64,000 nt of DNA, taken from the NCBI GenBank assembly GCA_036383895.1, contig DASVNK010000030.1, positions 1 through 64,000 on the forward strand. Reading direction: 5' to 3'. Below are positions 42,115 to 50,997 of the stretch, piece by piece; position 1 is the first letter of the stretch; every line of letters begins with the position of its first letter. Source of the stretch: DASVNK01 sp036383895. Its GTDB lineage: Bacteria > Verrucomicrobiota > Verrucomicrobiia > Limisphaerales > SXQI01. Below the pieces are notes generated by a model that had not been told where the DNA came from, did not search any database, and saw only the letters and a list, made by a program, of their open reading frames with translations. Both the position numbers and the translations under genes were made by a program.

Positions 42115-42600
42115 ATGCCGTCGTTCGACATTGTGTCGCAGGTTAACTCAATGGAGCTGGAAAACGCCGTGAACCAGGCGAAGAAGGAACTCGCCACGCG
42201 TTTTGATTTCAAGGACTCGAAAGCCGAGATCAAGCATGAGAAGAATGAGATCAATCTCACCGCTGAGGATCAGTTCAAAATCACCGCTCTCAACGAAATC
42301 CTCATGAACAAATTGGCCAAGCGCCAGATCAGCCTCAAAAATATCGAGCGCAAAGAGCCAGACATTTCGCCGCTGGGTCACGCCCGCCAGCAGATCATTG
42401 TGAAACAAGGAATCGATGCGCCCACCGCGAAGCAGATCACCACTTTCATTCGCGAAACCAAAATCAAAGTGACGACGCAGATTATGGGTGATCACATCCG
42501 CGTGCAGGGGAAAAGCAGAGACGATCTCCAGGAGGTGATCGCCGCCTGCCGCGCAAAAGATTTTCCGGTGGCGCTCAGTTTTCAGAACTTTCGCGACTAG
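42115..42600 (+). CDS. yajQ: YajQ-family nucleotide-binding protein
   Basis: A 161-residue protein with the family N-terminus MPSFDIVSQVNSMELENAVNQAKKE and RFDFKDS, followed by KITALNEILMNKL and RQQIIVKQGI, QIMGDHIRVQGKSRDDLQ. YajQ has two RNP-like ferredoxin folds and binds nucleotides; in Xanthomonas a homologue binds cyclic di-GMP. ATG 42115 matches the conserved start. It sits 48 bases after the lipoprotein and 37 bases before ligA, so could be part of the latter's transcript. No link to the secretin can be shown. Confidence 0.93.
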   Translation: MPSFDIVSQVNSMELENAVNQAKKELATRFDFKDSKAEIKHEKNEINLTAEDQFKITALNEILMNKLAKRQISLKNIERKEPDISPLGHARQQIIVKQGIDAPTAKQITTFIRETKIKVTTQIMGDHIRVQGKSRDDLQEVIAACRAKDFPVALSFQNFRD

Positions 42601-42637
42601 TTTGTAGGGGACGACGTGAGGAGTCCTCTTCTAAGCG

Positions 42638-44668
42638 ATGACAACTGGCCAAGCCTCAAAACGTCACGCGGAACTTGCGACTGAGGTACGCAGTCATGAC
42701 GAGGCATATTATGTCCACGCGCGACCGACGATCAGTGATCAGGATTACGATCGCCTTTACCGCGAACTCCTCGATTTAGAGAAACAATTTCCGGAACTCG
42801 TCACGCCCGATTCTCCCACGCAGCGGGTGGGTGGCACCCCCATCTCGGAGTTCAAGCCGGTGCAGCATCTCACGCCCATGCTCAGCCTGGACAACACCTA
42901 CTCGCAGGCGGAAGTCCGCGAATTCGTGCAGCGCGTGCAACGCATTATCCCGGGCGAAACGCTGGAGTGGATTGTCGAGCCGAAGGTGGATGGTGTCGCG
43001 ATGAATCTCCGTTTCGAGCGCGGAGAATTTGTTCTCGGGGCGACTCGCGGCGACGGCACGACCGGGGATGACATCACGGTGAATCTTCGTACCATCCGGA
43101 ATTTGCCAATGCGGCTGAAAGGCGAAGCGCCGCCATTGATGGAGGTGCGCGGCGAAGTTTACATGACGCGCGCCGGCTTCGAGCAACTGAACAAACAGCG
43201 CGTTGCGCGAGGCGAGGAAGCTTTCGCGAATGCGCGCAATTCCGCTGCGGGTTCATTAAAACAACTGGATTCGCGCATCGTCGCCAAACGTCCACTTGCG
43301 CTGAAAGTTTACGGTCTCGGCAAAGTGGAGGGTGCGAAGAAGAACTTCGAAACACATTCCGAAGTTTTGTCATGGCTCAAAGCCGTCGGTTTTCCAACGC
43401 CGGAAAAAACATGGCAATGCTGTTCGGAAGATGAACTCCTCGCGGCGATCGATGAGCTCGACAAAATTCGCCGAGACTTCGCCTACGAAACGGATGGCGC
43501 CGTCATTAAGTTAAACTCTCTCGCGCAACGCGAACGCGCGGGGTTCACGGCGAAAGCGCCGCGTTGGGCGATGGCTTACAAGTACGCCGCGGAACAAGCC
43601 GAAACTAAACTCAAAGCCATCACTATTCAGGTAGGCCGCACTGGCACACTCACTCCGGTCGCCGAGCTTGAACCTGTGTTTCTCGCGGGCAGCACTATCG
43701 CGCGAGCAACGTTGCACAATGAGGACGAAATTCGCCGCAAGGACATCCGCGTTGGCGACACTGTGACGATCGAGAAAGCCGGCGAAGTAATTCCGGCGGT
43801 TGTTGGTGTTGTGATCACAAAGCGCACCGGCAATGAAGTTGCCTTCGAATTCCCCAGGCGCTGTCCGGAATGTAACGGCGAAATTCAGCGCGTCGCCGCG
43901 ATGGGCGGAGATATTGCGGCTGCCTGGCGGTGCATGAACCCGGATTGTCCGGCCCAGGTGCAGGGTCGGCTCGTCCACTGGTGTTCGCGTGGATCGATGG
44001 ACATCGAAGGCGGGGGCGATGTGCTCACCTCCCAACTCGTCAAAAACAACCTCGTTAAGGACGTCGCCGATCTTTATAACCTCACGTTGGAACAGCTTCT
44101 CACCATCGAGCGAATGGGTAAGAAGTCCGCGCAAAATTTCCTCGAAGGAATCGCCGCGAGCAAATCACGCGAACTCTGGCGGCTCATTCACGGCCTCGGT
44201 ATTCTCCATGTCGGCGTCGGCGGTGCAAAAGCGCTCGCCCGCGCATTTCACACCCTGGATGAAATCGCGAACGCTTCGGTCGAACAACTCACTGAAACAA
44301 ATGACATTGGCGAAGTCATCGCTCAAAGCATTCATGACTGGTTTCGGAATGCTCGAAATCAAAACCTCATCGAACGGCTTCGCGCCGCCGGGTTGAATTT
44401 CACGTCGTCTACGGCGATCGCACGCGCTCCAACCAATTCCGCCGTGGCCGGAAAAACCTTCGTGCTCACCGGCACGTTGCCGACCCTGAAGCGCGAAGAA
44501 GCAGCCGCGCGCATCGAAGCTGCCGGCGGAAAAGTCAGCGGCAGCGTGAGCAAGAAAACTGATTTCGTCGTCGCCGGCGAGGAAGCTGGCTCCAAACTCA
44601 CGAAAGCCCAAGATCTCGGCGTGGCGATACTGGACGAACCCGCCCTCTTGAAGTTACTTGGGAGCTAG
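42638..44668 (+). CDS. ligA: NAD+-dependent DNA ligase
   Basis: LigA seals nicks in DNA using NAD+ and is essential in replication. The 676-residue protein has the Ia domain (YYVHARPTISDQDYDRLYREL), nucleotidyl Lys116 in EPKVDG, the OB region, the zinc finger with four Cys (CPECNG...CMNPDCPAQ), helix-hairpin-helix repeats, and a C-terminal BRCT domain (GKTFVLTGTLPTLKREEAAARIEAAGG). Length is standard. The stop is followed with no gap by the phosphatase gene, so they are probably co-transcribed. Confidence 0.97.
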   Translation: MTTGQASKRHAELATEVRSHDEAYYVHARPTISDQDYDRLYRELLDLEKQFPELVTPDSPTQRVGGTPISEFKPVQHLTPMLSLDNTYSQAEVREFVQRVQRIIPGETLEWIVEPKVDGVAMNLRFERGEFVLGATRGDGTTGDDITVNLRTIRNLPMRLKGEAPPLMEVRGEVYMTRAGFEQLNKQRVARGEEAFANARNSAAGSLKQLDSRIVAKRPLALKVYGLGKVEGAKKNFETHSEVLSWLKAVGFPTPEKTWQCCSEDELLAAIDELDKIRRDFAYETDGAVIKLNSLAQRERAGFTAKAPRWAMAYKYAAEQAETKLKAITIQVGRTGTLTPVAELEPVFLAGSTIARATLHNEDEIRRKDIRVGDTVTIEKAGEVIPAVVGVVITKRTGNEVAFEFPRRCPECNGEIQRVAAMGGDIAAAWRCMNPDCPAQVQGRLVHWCSRGSMDIEGGGDVLTSQLVKNNLVKDVADLYNLTLEQLLTIERMGKKSAQNFLEGIAASKSRELWRLIHGLGILHVGVGGAKALARAFHTLDEIANASVEQLTETNDIGEVIAQSIHDWFRNARNQNLIERLRAAGLNFTSSTAIARAPTNSAVAGKTFVLTGTLPTLKREEAAARIEAAGGKVSGSVSKKTDFVVAGEEAGSKLTKAQDLGVAILDEPALLKLLGS

Positions 44669-45262
44669 ATGGACTTTTATCTCGTCCGCCACGGGAACAA
44701 TGATTTCCTCGGCAAGGGTTTGCTGGCCGGCCGCTTGGCGAATGTTCACCTGAACGAACTGGGAAGATCCGAAGCAGCGCGCCTGGCGGAAACGCTCGCG
44801 AGTTCCGGAATTCAACGCATTTTCAGCAGCCCGCTCGAACGCGCAGTTCAAACTGCCGAGCCCACCGCGAAACAGTTAGGCCTCGAAATTGAAGTTACTC
44901 CCCAAATCATGGAAATCGATTTCGGCGATTGGACTGGCAAAGCAATCCGCGACTTGGACCGTGATCCGGCCTGGAGAAATTTCAATCTTTACCGCAGCGG
45001 CACTCGAGTTCCCAACGGCGAAAACATGCTGGAGGCACAAACCCGCATGGTTTCATTCGTGGAAAAGACGTTTCGCGAGAACTCAAATCAAACCGTCGCA
45101 ATCTTCAGCCACGGTGATCCGATCAAAGCACTGATCGCCTACTACTTGGGAATCCCGCTGGATCTCTTTACCCGAATCGAAATCTCCCCCGGTTCCTACT
45201 CGATCCTCCGCCTCGAAACGTGGGGGCCGCAGGTGGTCGCGGTGAATCGACTTCCATCGTAA
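44669..45262 (+). CDS. Histidine phosphatase family protein
   Basis: A 197-residue phosphoglycerate-mutase-like phosphatase. LVRHGNND contains the catalytic His8 and Arg, FSSPLERAVQTA is the RHG-box neighbour, EIDFGDWTGK holds a catalytic Glu, and IFSHGDPIKAL the second His. Members dephosphorylate various small molecules; an alpha-ribazole phosphatase or similar role cannot be fixed. Its ATG directly follows the ligA stop. A hairpin at 45288 lies 25 bases downstream. Confidence 0.88.
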   Translation: MDFYLVRHGNNDFLGKGLLAGRLANVHLNELGRSEAARLAETLASSGIQRIFSSPLERAVQTAEPTAKQLGLEIEVTPQIMEIDFGDWTGKAIRDLDRDPAWRNFNLYRSGTRVPNGENMLEAQTRMVSFVEKTFRENSNQTVAIFSHGDPIKALIAYYLGIPLDLFTRIEISPGSYSILRLETWGPQVVAVNRLPS

Positions 45263-45287
45263 TCGCGAGTAACGCGGTTAAATGGAA

Positions 45288-45309
45288 GGGAGCCCGTTGC
45301 CGAGCTCCC
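45288..45309. terminator. Inverted repeat between convergent genes
   Basis: GGGAGC (45288-45293) and GCTCCC (45304-45309) form a 6-bp GC-rich stem with a 10-nt loop. It lies between the phosphatase gene and the convergent small gene at 45344. Few T bases follow on either strand, so it is at most a weak bidirectional terminator. Confidence 0.4.
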
Positions 45310-45343
45310 TGAACTTCTTGGTTTTCGTTCTCTCCTGCGGAAA

Positions 45344-45532
45344 TTAAGCCTGCGCGAGCAATTCGCCTTCGGCATCCATGATCGACTTGTTGATGCGAGC
45401 AGCCTGTGCCGTGAGCCGCGCCACCTTCATGAAGTCGCCCTGGCGGGTCGCTTGCAACGACTGCTGGCGCACCGTTTGCAATTCGCGCTTCAGAGTCGTG
45501 ATCAGTTCCGGAGTGATTTTGGCTGTGGTCAT
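45344..45532 (-). CDS. Small conserved-looking helical protein
   Basis: A 62-residue product, MTTAKITPELITTLKREL..., predicted to be almost wholly helical and charged (QTVRQQSLQATRQGDFMKVARLTAQAARIN), with no cysteines. A strong AAGGAAAAA ribosome-binding site directly precedes the ATG on this strand, which argues that it is a real gene. No family is recognised and no function is proposed. It lies alone between two larger genes. Confidence 0.6.
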   Translation of the reverse strand: MTTAKITPELITTLKRELQTVRQQSLQATRQGDFMKVARLTAQAARINKSIMDAEGELLAQA

Positions 45533-45693
45533 TGTTTTTCCTTTCCCTGTAAACCAGTTAAATATGTTCGTCTAAAAACGTGAGTCCATCATATACGTTT
45601 TTGCTCGTTCGGATTCCATCGGGAGTGTCCCTGAACGTATTTGCGACCACCTACCCGATACCATCGGGGGAATTTCTAAACCCCCGCATTCAG

Positions 45694-46449
45694 TTACTTT
45701 TCGGCAAAATAATCATTCAACATCGGACCAAAACGCCGCCGTTCCACCTGGGTGAAACCCGCATCGTTCAGCGCGTTTAAGATGCTTTCCGGAGGCACAC
45801 ATTCTTCGATAGTCGCCCAGTAGTACTTGAGCAATTCGCGCAATTCTTTGCTGTTGGTGCGGAAGCGCGCGATGATTGGCAACGCGTTGTTCATGTACGC
45901 GCGCAGAATGGCGGTCGCTGCCGCGCTTTTCGGCCGGCTAATCTCCAGCACCAACACGCGTCCGCCCGGCTTCAACACCCGGCGAAATTCCCCGAATAGC
46001 TCGGGCAAGCTCTCCACGTGGCGGAGCGCGTACCCCATCGAGATAAAATCAAAGCTCGCGTCCCGGAAAGGCAACCGTTCGCCGAACCCCCGAAAGAGTT
46101 GAATGCCAGTCGTTTTAGAGTTTTCCCCGAGCATCCCGGCGCTGGGATCCAGCCCCACGATCTCTTTCCTGGACAGCCCGAGCTGAAGCGCAGCCCGCGC
46201 AACCAGTCCAGTTCCTGTCGCCACATCCAGCATGCGCATCCCTGGTTTCAGGCCCGCTTTGCGCAACGCCATTTTGCGGTAATACCGGTCGCTCCCGAAA
46301 GCGAGCACCGAGCTGATCCAGTCGTAATACTGCGCCGAAGAGTTAAAAAGGTGCGCGATATATTCCGGGCGTTCGTCGGGCCGCGAGTAGAACTCCGTCA
46401 GCGGCCGATGCGGCCGGGCCTGAGCTTCGGTTGATGCACTGACACTCAC
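45694..46449 (-). CDS. UbiE/MenG-like SAM-dependent methyltransferase
   Basis: About 251 residues from GTG 46449 (a TTG at 46494 would start within a terminator tail). The SAM fold shows LDVATGTGLVARAALQLG (motif I), GLDPSAGML, and the UbiE-like run FDFISMGYALRHVESLPELFGEFRRVLKPGGRVLVLEISRP. The N-terminal FNSSAQYYDWISSVLAFGSDRYYR also matches ubiquinone/menaquinone methyltransferases. As mqnD of the menaquinone pathway lies in this window, MenG (demethylmenaquinone methyltransferase) is likely, but other UbiE-like methyltransferases cannot be ruled out. Confidence 0.78.
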   Translation of the reverse strand: MSVSASTEAQARPHRPLTEFYSRPDERPEYIAHLFNSSAQYYDWISSVLAFGSDRYYRKMALRKAGLKPGMRMLDVATGTGLVARAALQLGLSRKEIVGLDPSAGMLGENSKTTGIQLFRGFGERLPFRDASFDFISMGYALRHVESLPELFGEFRRVLKPGGRVLVLEISRPKSAAATAILRAYMNNALPIIARFRTNSKELRELLKYYWATIEECVPPESILNALNDAGFTQVERRRFGPMLNDYFAEK

Positions 46450-46499
46450 TGCGCCAACTATAAGCCCGAGAGCCCCTGAAAAGCCAAATACCAAAGCGC

Positions 46500-46532
46500 A
46501 AAAAAAAAAGCGGCGAATTTACGTTCGCCGCT
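46500..46532 (-). terminator. Rho-independent terminator of the PepSY-like gene
   Basis: On the - strand AGCGGCGAA (46532-46524) and TTCGCCGCT (46517-46509) form a perfect 9-bp stem with a 6-nt loop, followed by ten Ts (46509-46500). It ends the gene at 46555-47118 and separates it from the methyltransferase. Confidence 0.9.
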
Positions 46533-46554
46533 CTCCAATGGTATATGAAATCGC

Positions 46555-47118
46555 TTAATCCAGCCGGCTCAGCTTGATGTCGGAAGTCACCATCTTTCCG
46601 TCTTCCGCAGAAATGGTCATGGTGCCGAGGTGCGCTGTCTCGTTCGACTTCACGAGCTTCTCCGCCCAGAGCTTCAGCCGCCAGACCGGGCCAAGCGCGT
46701 TATGGTTCTCGAGTTTTGCTTCCACCGACTTCACCTTCACGTCCTCCAAAATCGGTTCTTTGACCGCCAGCTGGATCGCCTCGTCCGAGTCGATCTTCAG
46801 CTTGCTCTTGTCGAACGTCTTCTCGTTATCGCGAGCCAACTCGATCAGCCGGAACGGCCGCTTCACATCGATCATCTTGCCAGCGGCAAACTTCACTTCC
46901 ACAGCTTTCATGGAAGCGGTGGGATCGTAATACACCACGTACCAAACCTTCGGCGAAAGGGAACCGTATGACTTCTCGGAGCGCACCTGGACCACTTTGT
47001 CCTTCGCCTGCTCGCCCACGTAACGATTGCCCTCCTTCATCAATTCAAACGCGGTCGCCTCTTTTTCGGCGGCAAACACGCACAGGCTGCTCAAAAGGAG
47101 TCCAAACAAAAACTTCAT
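46555..47118 (-). CDS. Secreted PepSY-like protein
   Basis: A 187-residue protein with a signal peptide (MKFLFGLLLSSLCVFA, cleavage near AAEKEA). The C-terminal half, EAIQLAVKEPIL...PVWRLKLWAE...GTMTISAEDGKMVTSDIKL, has the strand-helix-strand and 'DG-x-V' turn of PepSY-type domains, which inhibit peptidases or occur in envelope redox proteins. Function here is not known. ATG 47118 begins the signal peptide; a longer frame to 47208 has no support. The upstream neighbour (ABC ATPase) is 113 bases away. Confidence 0.6.
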   Translation of the reverse strand: MKFLFGLLLSSLCVFAAEKEATAFELMKEGNRYVGEQAKDKVVQVRSEKSYGSLSPKVWYVVYYDPTASMKAVEVKFAAGKMIDVKRPFRLIELARDNEKTFDKSKLKIDSDEAIQLAVKEPILEDVKVKSVEAKLENHNALGPVWRLKLWAEKLVKSNETAHLGTMTISAEDGKMVTSDIKLSRLD

Positions 47119-47231
47119 AGTTAAACGCGAATTTAAGTTCTCAATCACGACTGACAACTTGAAAAGCAGACCGTGTGCCCGCGGCGAGGATTGGCAATCA
47201 ATTGGCAAGAACAGCGAGGGTAGGTTGATTA

Positions 47232-48788
47232 TCAGCGGCTTACGTCGTCGTTTGCCGAAGCAAACCCAGATGCGGCGAGCATTACCTTCTCTTGCGTTGC
47301 CTCCGTACGGGTGTATTCGGCGGCTATTTCCCCACTGTGCAGAACGAGAATCCTGTCACTCAAAGCAAGCACTTCGGGTAATTCGCTCGAAATGAGGATG
47401 ATTCCTTTTCCTTGGTCGGCCAGTTCGCGGATGAGCCGATGTATCTCCGCCTTCGCTCCAACATCCACGCCGCGCGTCGGTTCATCCAGGATCACCAGGA
47501 GCGGATCGGTTTCCAGCCAGCGCGCCAGGAGCGCCTTCTGTTGGTTCCCGCCGCTCAGCGAACCCACCGGCAAATCCGGTTCGGCCGGTTTAATATTAAA
47601 CCGAGCCGCCGCCTTTTCGACCCGCCGCACCTCCACGCGCGATCGCACCATGCCGAAAGAAGAAATCGCACCCAGGAAACCAACACTCACCGCTGATGCT
47701 GTCGAGTGATCCAGAACCAATCCTTGCCGCTTCCGCTCCTCTGGAATGTAAACAACTCCACGCTCGCGCGCTTCCGCTGGATGTCTCGGCGCGTAAGTCT
47801 CGCCCCCCAGCCGCATCGTTCCAGAGCTTGCCGTATAAAGACCATAGAGGGCGCGCGCCAACTCCGAGCGGCCAGCGCCCACCAAACCAGCGAGTCCCAC
47901 AATCTCCCCGCTACCCACCGATAATGAAATCTGTCGGAACAGCGGCTCGCGCGTCAGTTCCTTCACCTCAAAAACAATTCTCCCTCCCATCGAGTCGAAC
48001 TTCGCGCCAGCGTTTTGGTCTGCGGCAGTCCTCTGCCGCCTTTCCACGGGCGCAATAGCATCCTGCAATTCCCTCCCGACCATATCGCGGACCATCCGTG
48101 AAAAGGTCGCATTCCTGGTTTCGTATTCCGCGACCAACGCACCATCACGCAGCACTGCAACCCGATTCGTGATGCGCAGAATCTCATCCAGGCGATGCGA
48201 CACATACAGAATTGCCACCCCAGCTTCGCGCATCCGATTCAGGTGCCCGAACAGGCGTTCCACTTCCGGTTCAGTCAGGCTCGCCGTAGGTTCATCAAGG
48301 ATCAGCAACTTCGCATCTCGCGCGAGCGAGCGCGCAATGGCCACTTCCTGTCGCTGCGCGGGACTCAACGTGTGAAACAACGCCGCCGGATCCAAGCGCA
48401 ACTCGCACGCGGTGAGCCGCTGTTGTGCCTCGGCATTCAGCGCGCGCCAATCAGTTCCTCCCCAGCCGCGTCGGGGCCATTTTTCGCCCAGCATCAAATT
48501 CTCGGCCACGGTCAGATTTTCGAAGTAGGCGAGTTCCTGGTGGATGGTGGCGATGCCGCTCTCGAGCGCTGCAATCGGGCTCGCGAACTTCGTTGAGCGC
48601 GTCTGCCAAAACAGTTGCCCTGCGTCCGGCTGATGAACGCCCGCGAGGATTTTGATCAACGTCGATTTTCCGGCGCCGTTTTCCCCGATTAACCCCACCA
48701 CCTCGCCCGTGTCTAATGTCAGGGAGACATCGCGCAACGCCCGGCTTCCGGCAAATGACTTCGAAATCGATTCGAGCTTGAGCAGCAA
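47232..48788 (-). CDS. Sugar-type ABC transporter ATP-binding protein (RbsA/MglA-like)
   Basis: A 518-residue double ABC ATPase. First cassette: Walker A GENGAGKST (35-43), the signature-like SPAQRQEVAIARSLA, and LILDEPTASLTEPE. Second cassette: GLVGAGRSELA (degenerate Walker A), LSGGNQQKALLARWL signature, and VILDEPTRGVDVGAKAEI. This arrangement is specific to sugar or nucleoside CUT2 importers. But no permease or periplasmic binding protein gene is adjacent; a GbsR-like regulator gene precedes it. Permeases may be elsewhere in the genome, or the gene has been separated from its operon. Confidence 0.9.
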   Translation of the reverse strand: MLLKLESISKSFAGSRALRDVSLTLDTGEVVGLIGENGAGKSTLIKILAGVHQPDAGQLFWQTRSTKFASPIAALESGIATIHQELAYFENLTVAENLMLGEKWPRRGWGGTDWRALNAEAQQRLTACELRLDPAALFHTLSPAQRQEVAIARSLARDAKLLILDEPTASLTEPEVERLFGHLNRMREAGVAILYVSHRLDEILRITNRVAVLRDGALVAEYETRNATFSRMVRDMVGRELQDAIAPVERRQRTAADQNAGAKFDSMGGRIVFEVKELTREPLFRQISLSVGSGEIVGLAGLVGAGRSELARALYGLYTASSGTMRLGGETYAPRHPAEARERGVVYIPEERKRQGLVLDHSTASAVSVGFLGAISSFGMVRSRVEVRRVEKAAARFNIKPAEPDLPVGSLSGGNQQKALLARWLETDPLLVILDEPTRGVDVGAKAEIHRLIRELADQGKGIILISSELPEVLALSDRILVLHSGEIAAEYTRTEATQEKVMLAASGFASANDDVSR

Positions 48789-48791
48789 AAT

Positions 48792-49313
48792 TCAGGAAAT
48801 CAGTTTCAGCACCTTATCACCCATCCGTATGAACTTCACCAGCGCGGAAGTTGGCCAGCCCCGCAATTGATTGTACCAGCCCGAAGTCGTTTCAAAGAAA
48901 TCCTGGAGAGAGCGCAATCGCTCCGCGGTGTAAGCGTCTTTGTCCTTTTCTTTATTCAGGTCACTCAGCGCTTCTCGCAACATGTTCAAGGTCGGATCAA
49001 CCTCGCGTTTTTTACGCTCGTCCAAAACAATGCGGAACATCTCCCAGGGATCTTTCATCGATTCGAAATGATCGCGCCGATCGCCCATCACATGCACCAG
49101 CTTCACGATCCCCCAACTTTGCAGTTCGCGGATGCTATTGCTTACGTTGGAACGCGCCACGCCGAGCGTCTCCGTGATCTCCTCCGCGTTCAGCGGGTTT
49201 GGCGAAAGAAACAGCAACGCGTGCACTTGGGCCACGGTGCGATTGATTCCCCATCGCGCGCCCATCTCGCCCCAATGGAGCACAAACTTCTCCTGCACTG
49301 GCGTTAGCTTCAT
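48792..49313 (-). CDS. GbsR/MarR-family transcriptional regulator
   Basis: A 173-residue winged-helix regulator of the GbsR type: PVQEKFVLHWGEMGARWGINRTVAQVHALLFLSP, AEEITETLGVARSNVSNSIRELQSWGIV, then VHVMGDRRDHFESMKDPWEMFR. In Bacillus GbsR senses choline; other members are poorly known. It ends three bases before the sugar-type ATPase gene, so it may regulate that gene or an operon with missing permeases. The 320 bases upstream contain a repeat-rich element. Confidence 0.8.
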   Translation of the reverse strand: MKLTPVQEKFVLHWGEMGARWGINRTVAQVHALLFLSPNPLNAEEITETLGVARSNVSNSIRELQSWGIVKLVHVMGDRRDHFESMKDPWEMFRIVLDERKKREVDPTLNMLREALSDLNKEKDKDAYTAERLRSLQDFFETTSGWYNQLRGWPTSALVKFIRMGDKVLKLIS

Positions 49314-49632
49314 ACATTTCAGTGAGTGCAGAATGGACTGGCTGCGTCAATCCTAACTCTCCGCACTTCCATGCTAAGGGTTTGATTATTTTCGGGTGAG
49401 AGTCATCTTCATCACGGAGGGATGACCGTCCCGTCCAATTTTCCTTCGTTTCCACTTCCCTTCGGAAGCGCGTGTTTGCTTTTGTGCCTCTCGTTTCCAC
49501 CCCGGAGGGGTGTTCGGAAAGTAGCCGGTCGGCAAGCGAGTCTTCGAGCGCCGCCACCGGTCATCTCGCCACCGTTTCCGCGCGTCCCGGAGGGCCGCCG
49601 GAAATCTCACCCACTTTAATGACGCACCTGTG
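49314..49632. repeat. Gene-free region with REP-like repeated GGAGGG elements
   Basis: No gene is supported here. CGGAGGG occurs three times (about 49415, 49503 and 49587), two as CCCGGAGGG, with nearby GGAAAgtAGCCGG and CCGCCGGAAA. Such blocks, often translated spuriously as 'HPSGVETRG', are typical dispersed repeats in Verrucomicrobia genomes. They form GC-rich hairpins (for example CCCC-GG-AGGGG). The element lies between two - strand genes, 3' of the MgtC/DUF4010 gene and 5' of the GbsR-like gene. Confidence 0.5.
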
Positions 49633-50877
49633 TTAAACTCTCCAAAACAGGATCACCGCAAGTGAAAGCGCCAGCGCAATCGCGAACAACACCACAATCC
49701 GACCGAGCAGCTTTCTGCTGCCCAGCGCCGCTACGGTAGCCCCTTTGAAAACCAGGTTCGACATCGCTGCCACCAGAATCAACCGCCACCCAGTTCGAGG
49801 TTCGATCTGCTTTTGGTTCACCATGTCTGCGAGCGAAAGCGTGATCGCATCCATGTCTGTCAGCCCCGATAGAATCGCGACCACGAAGAGTCCTTGGGTT
49901 CCGAAGGTGGCCTTCGCCCACGCTGCGGCCAGCAGAACGACCGCGTAGAGTCCCGCGAATATCAGAGCTGCCTTCAACTCGGAAGGATTCCCTTGCTCCG
50001 GAAGTTCGGCCTTTTCTTTCGTGGAGAGCCACCAAAGGACAGTGCAGACGACTGCCAGCCCACCCAGAACCGTCCCAATCGGCCCAGCCGCAACTCCAAG
50101 AAAGTGCGGCGCACTCGCGCCGATAATGATCAACACTCTCGCGAACACAATCGTCGACGCCACCATAATCACGAGCGCCGCAAGCCCTGCAGCTTCGGGT
50201 GCCTTGCCTGTGCGCCGCGCGTAACTGACCGTTGTTGCGGTGCTCGAAATGAGTCCCCCCAGTATGCCGCCCGCTAACGTTCCGGCTTTCTGCCCAAAGA
50301 ATTTGTAGATGATATATGCGCCCAGCGAAATCCCCACAATCAGCACCACCATCAGCCAGATCTTGTGCGGATTCAGCACCTGGTACGGACCAAACTTCTG
50401 GTTCGGCAGGATCGGCAGGATCACCAGCGTGATCAGCACAAACTGCATGATCGCGCGAAAATCCGGGTCCTCCAGTCGCCGCGCAATCGAGTGCATCTCC
50501 GGCTTAAAATGCAGTAGCACCGCCAGCGTCCCGCCCGTAATCACCGCAATCGAAATCGGGCCCACCATCACGAACGCGCCAATCACGAACATCAACAACA
50601 TCGCGATTTCCGTCGTCAGCCCTGCATCCCGTTCCCGATGTTCCACATTCGCCATCACCAGCAACGCGCCCACCACCACCATCCCTGCCGCGAGAATCCA
50701 GCCATTCAACTCAACCGCCAGCAGCCCGCAAATCGATCCAAACAGCGCCGCCAGCGGAAAAGTTCGGAAGCCGCCCATGGGCGACCCGCTGCGTTCCCGT
50801 TGCAGCCCCACAATTAACCCCAGGCCGAGCGCGATCCCAAGTCGTTGCAGCAAATCGCTGACTTCCCCAAAATCCAT
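49633..50877 (-). CDS. MgtC/SapB plus DUF4010 membrane protein
   Basis: A 414-residue polytopic membrane protein with about 11-12 predicted spans. The N-terminal part LGIALGLGLIVGLQRERSGSPMGGFRTFPLAALFGSI is the MgtC/SapB signature region; from around 180 on it matches DUF4010 (GGILGGLISSTATTVSYARR, LSGLTDMDAITLSLADM). MgtC proteins affect Mg2+ homeostasis or proton balance; DUF4010 has no known role. ATG 50877 (MDFGEVSDLL) is preferred to an upstream frame start at 50934. The upstream intergenic region is 805 bases long. Confidence 0.88.
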   Translation of the reverse strand: MDFGEVSDLLQRLGIALGLGLIVGLQRERSGSPMGGFRTFPLAALFGSICGLLAVELNGWILAAGMVVVGALLVMANVEHRERDAGLTTEIAMLLMFVIGAFVMVGPISIAVITGGTLAVLLHFKPEMHSIARRLEDPDFRAIMQFVLITLVILPILPNQKFGPYQVLNPHKIWLMVVLIVGISLGAYIIYKFFGQKAGTLAGGILGGLISSTATTVSYARRTGKAPEAAGLAALVIMVASTIVFARVLIIIGASAPHFLGVAAGPIGTVLGGLAVVCTVLWWLSTKEKAELPEQGNPSELKAALIFAGLYAVVLLAAAWAKATFGTQGLFVVAILSGLTDMDAITLSLADMVNQKQIEPRTGWRLILVAAMSNLVFKGATVAALGSRKLLGRIVVLFAIALALSLAVILFWRV

Positions 50878-50968
50878 TCGGGCTCGAGTATATCGGTCCA
50901 GAAACCTTTTGGAAATGATTAGCCGCCGCGCCATGCGGCCGGAATCTACAAAAGTAGCAACATTTCTG

Positions 50969-50997
50969 TTGACAAATTAGCCTTCAGCCTGTTAAAT
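50969..50997 (+). promoter_or_regulatory. Sigma-70 promoter driving a long leader before aceE
   Basis: TTGACA (50969-50974) and TTAAAT (50992-50997) are exactly 17 bases apart, a near-consensus promoter. Transcription would begin about 51004, giving a leader of roughly 680 bases before the aceE ATG, or a separate short RNA. Confidence 0.7.
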
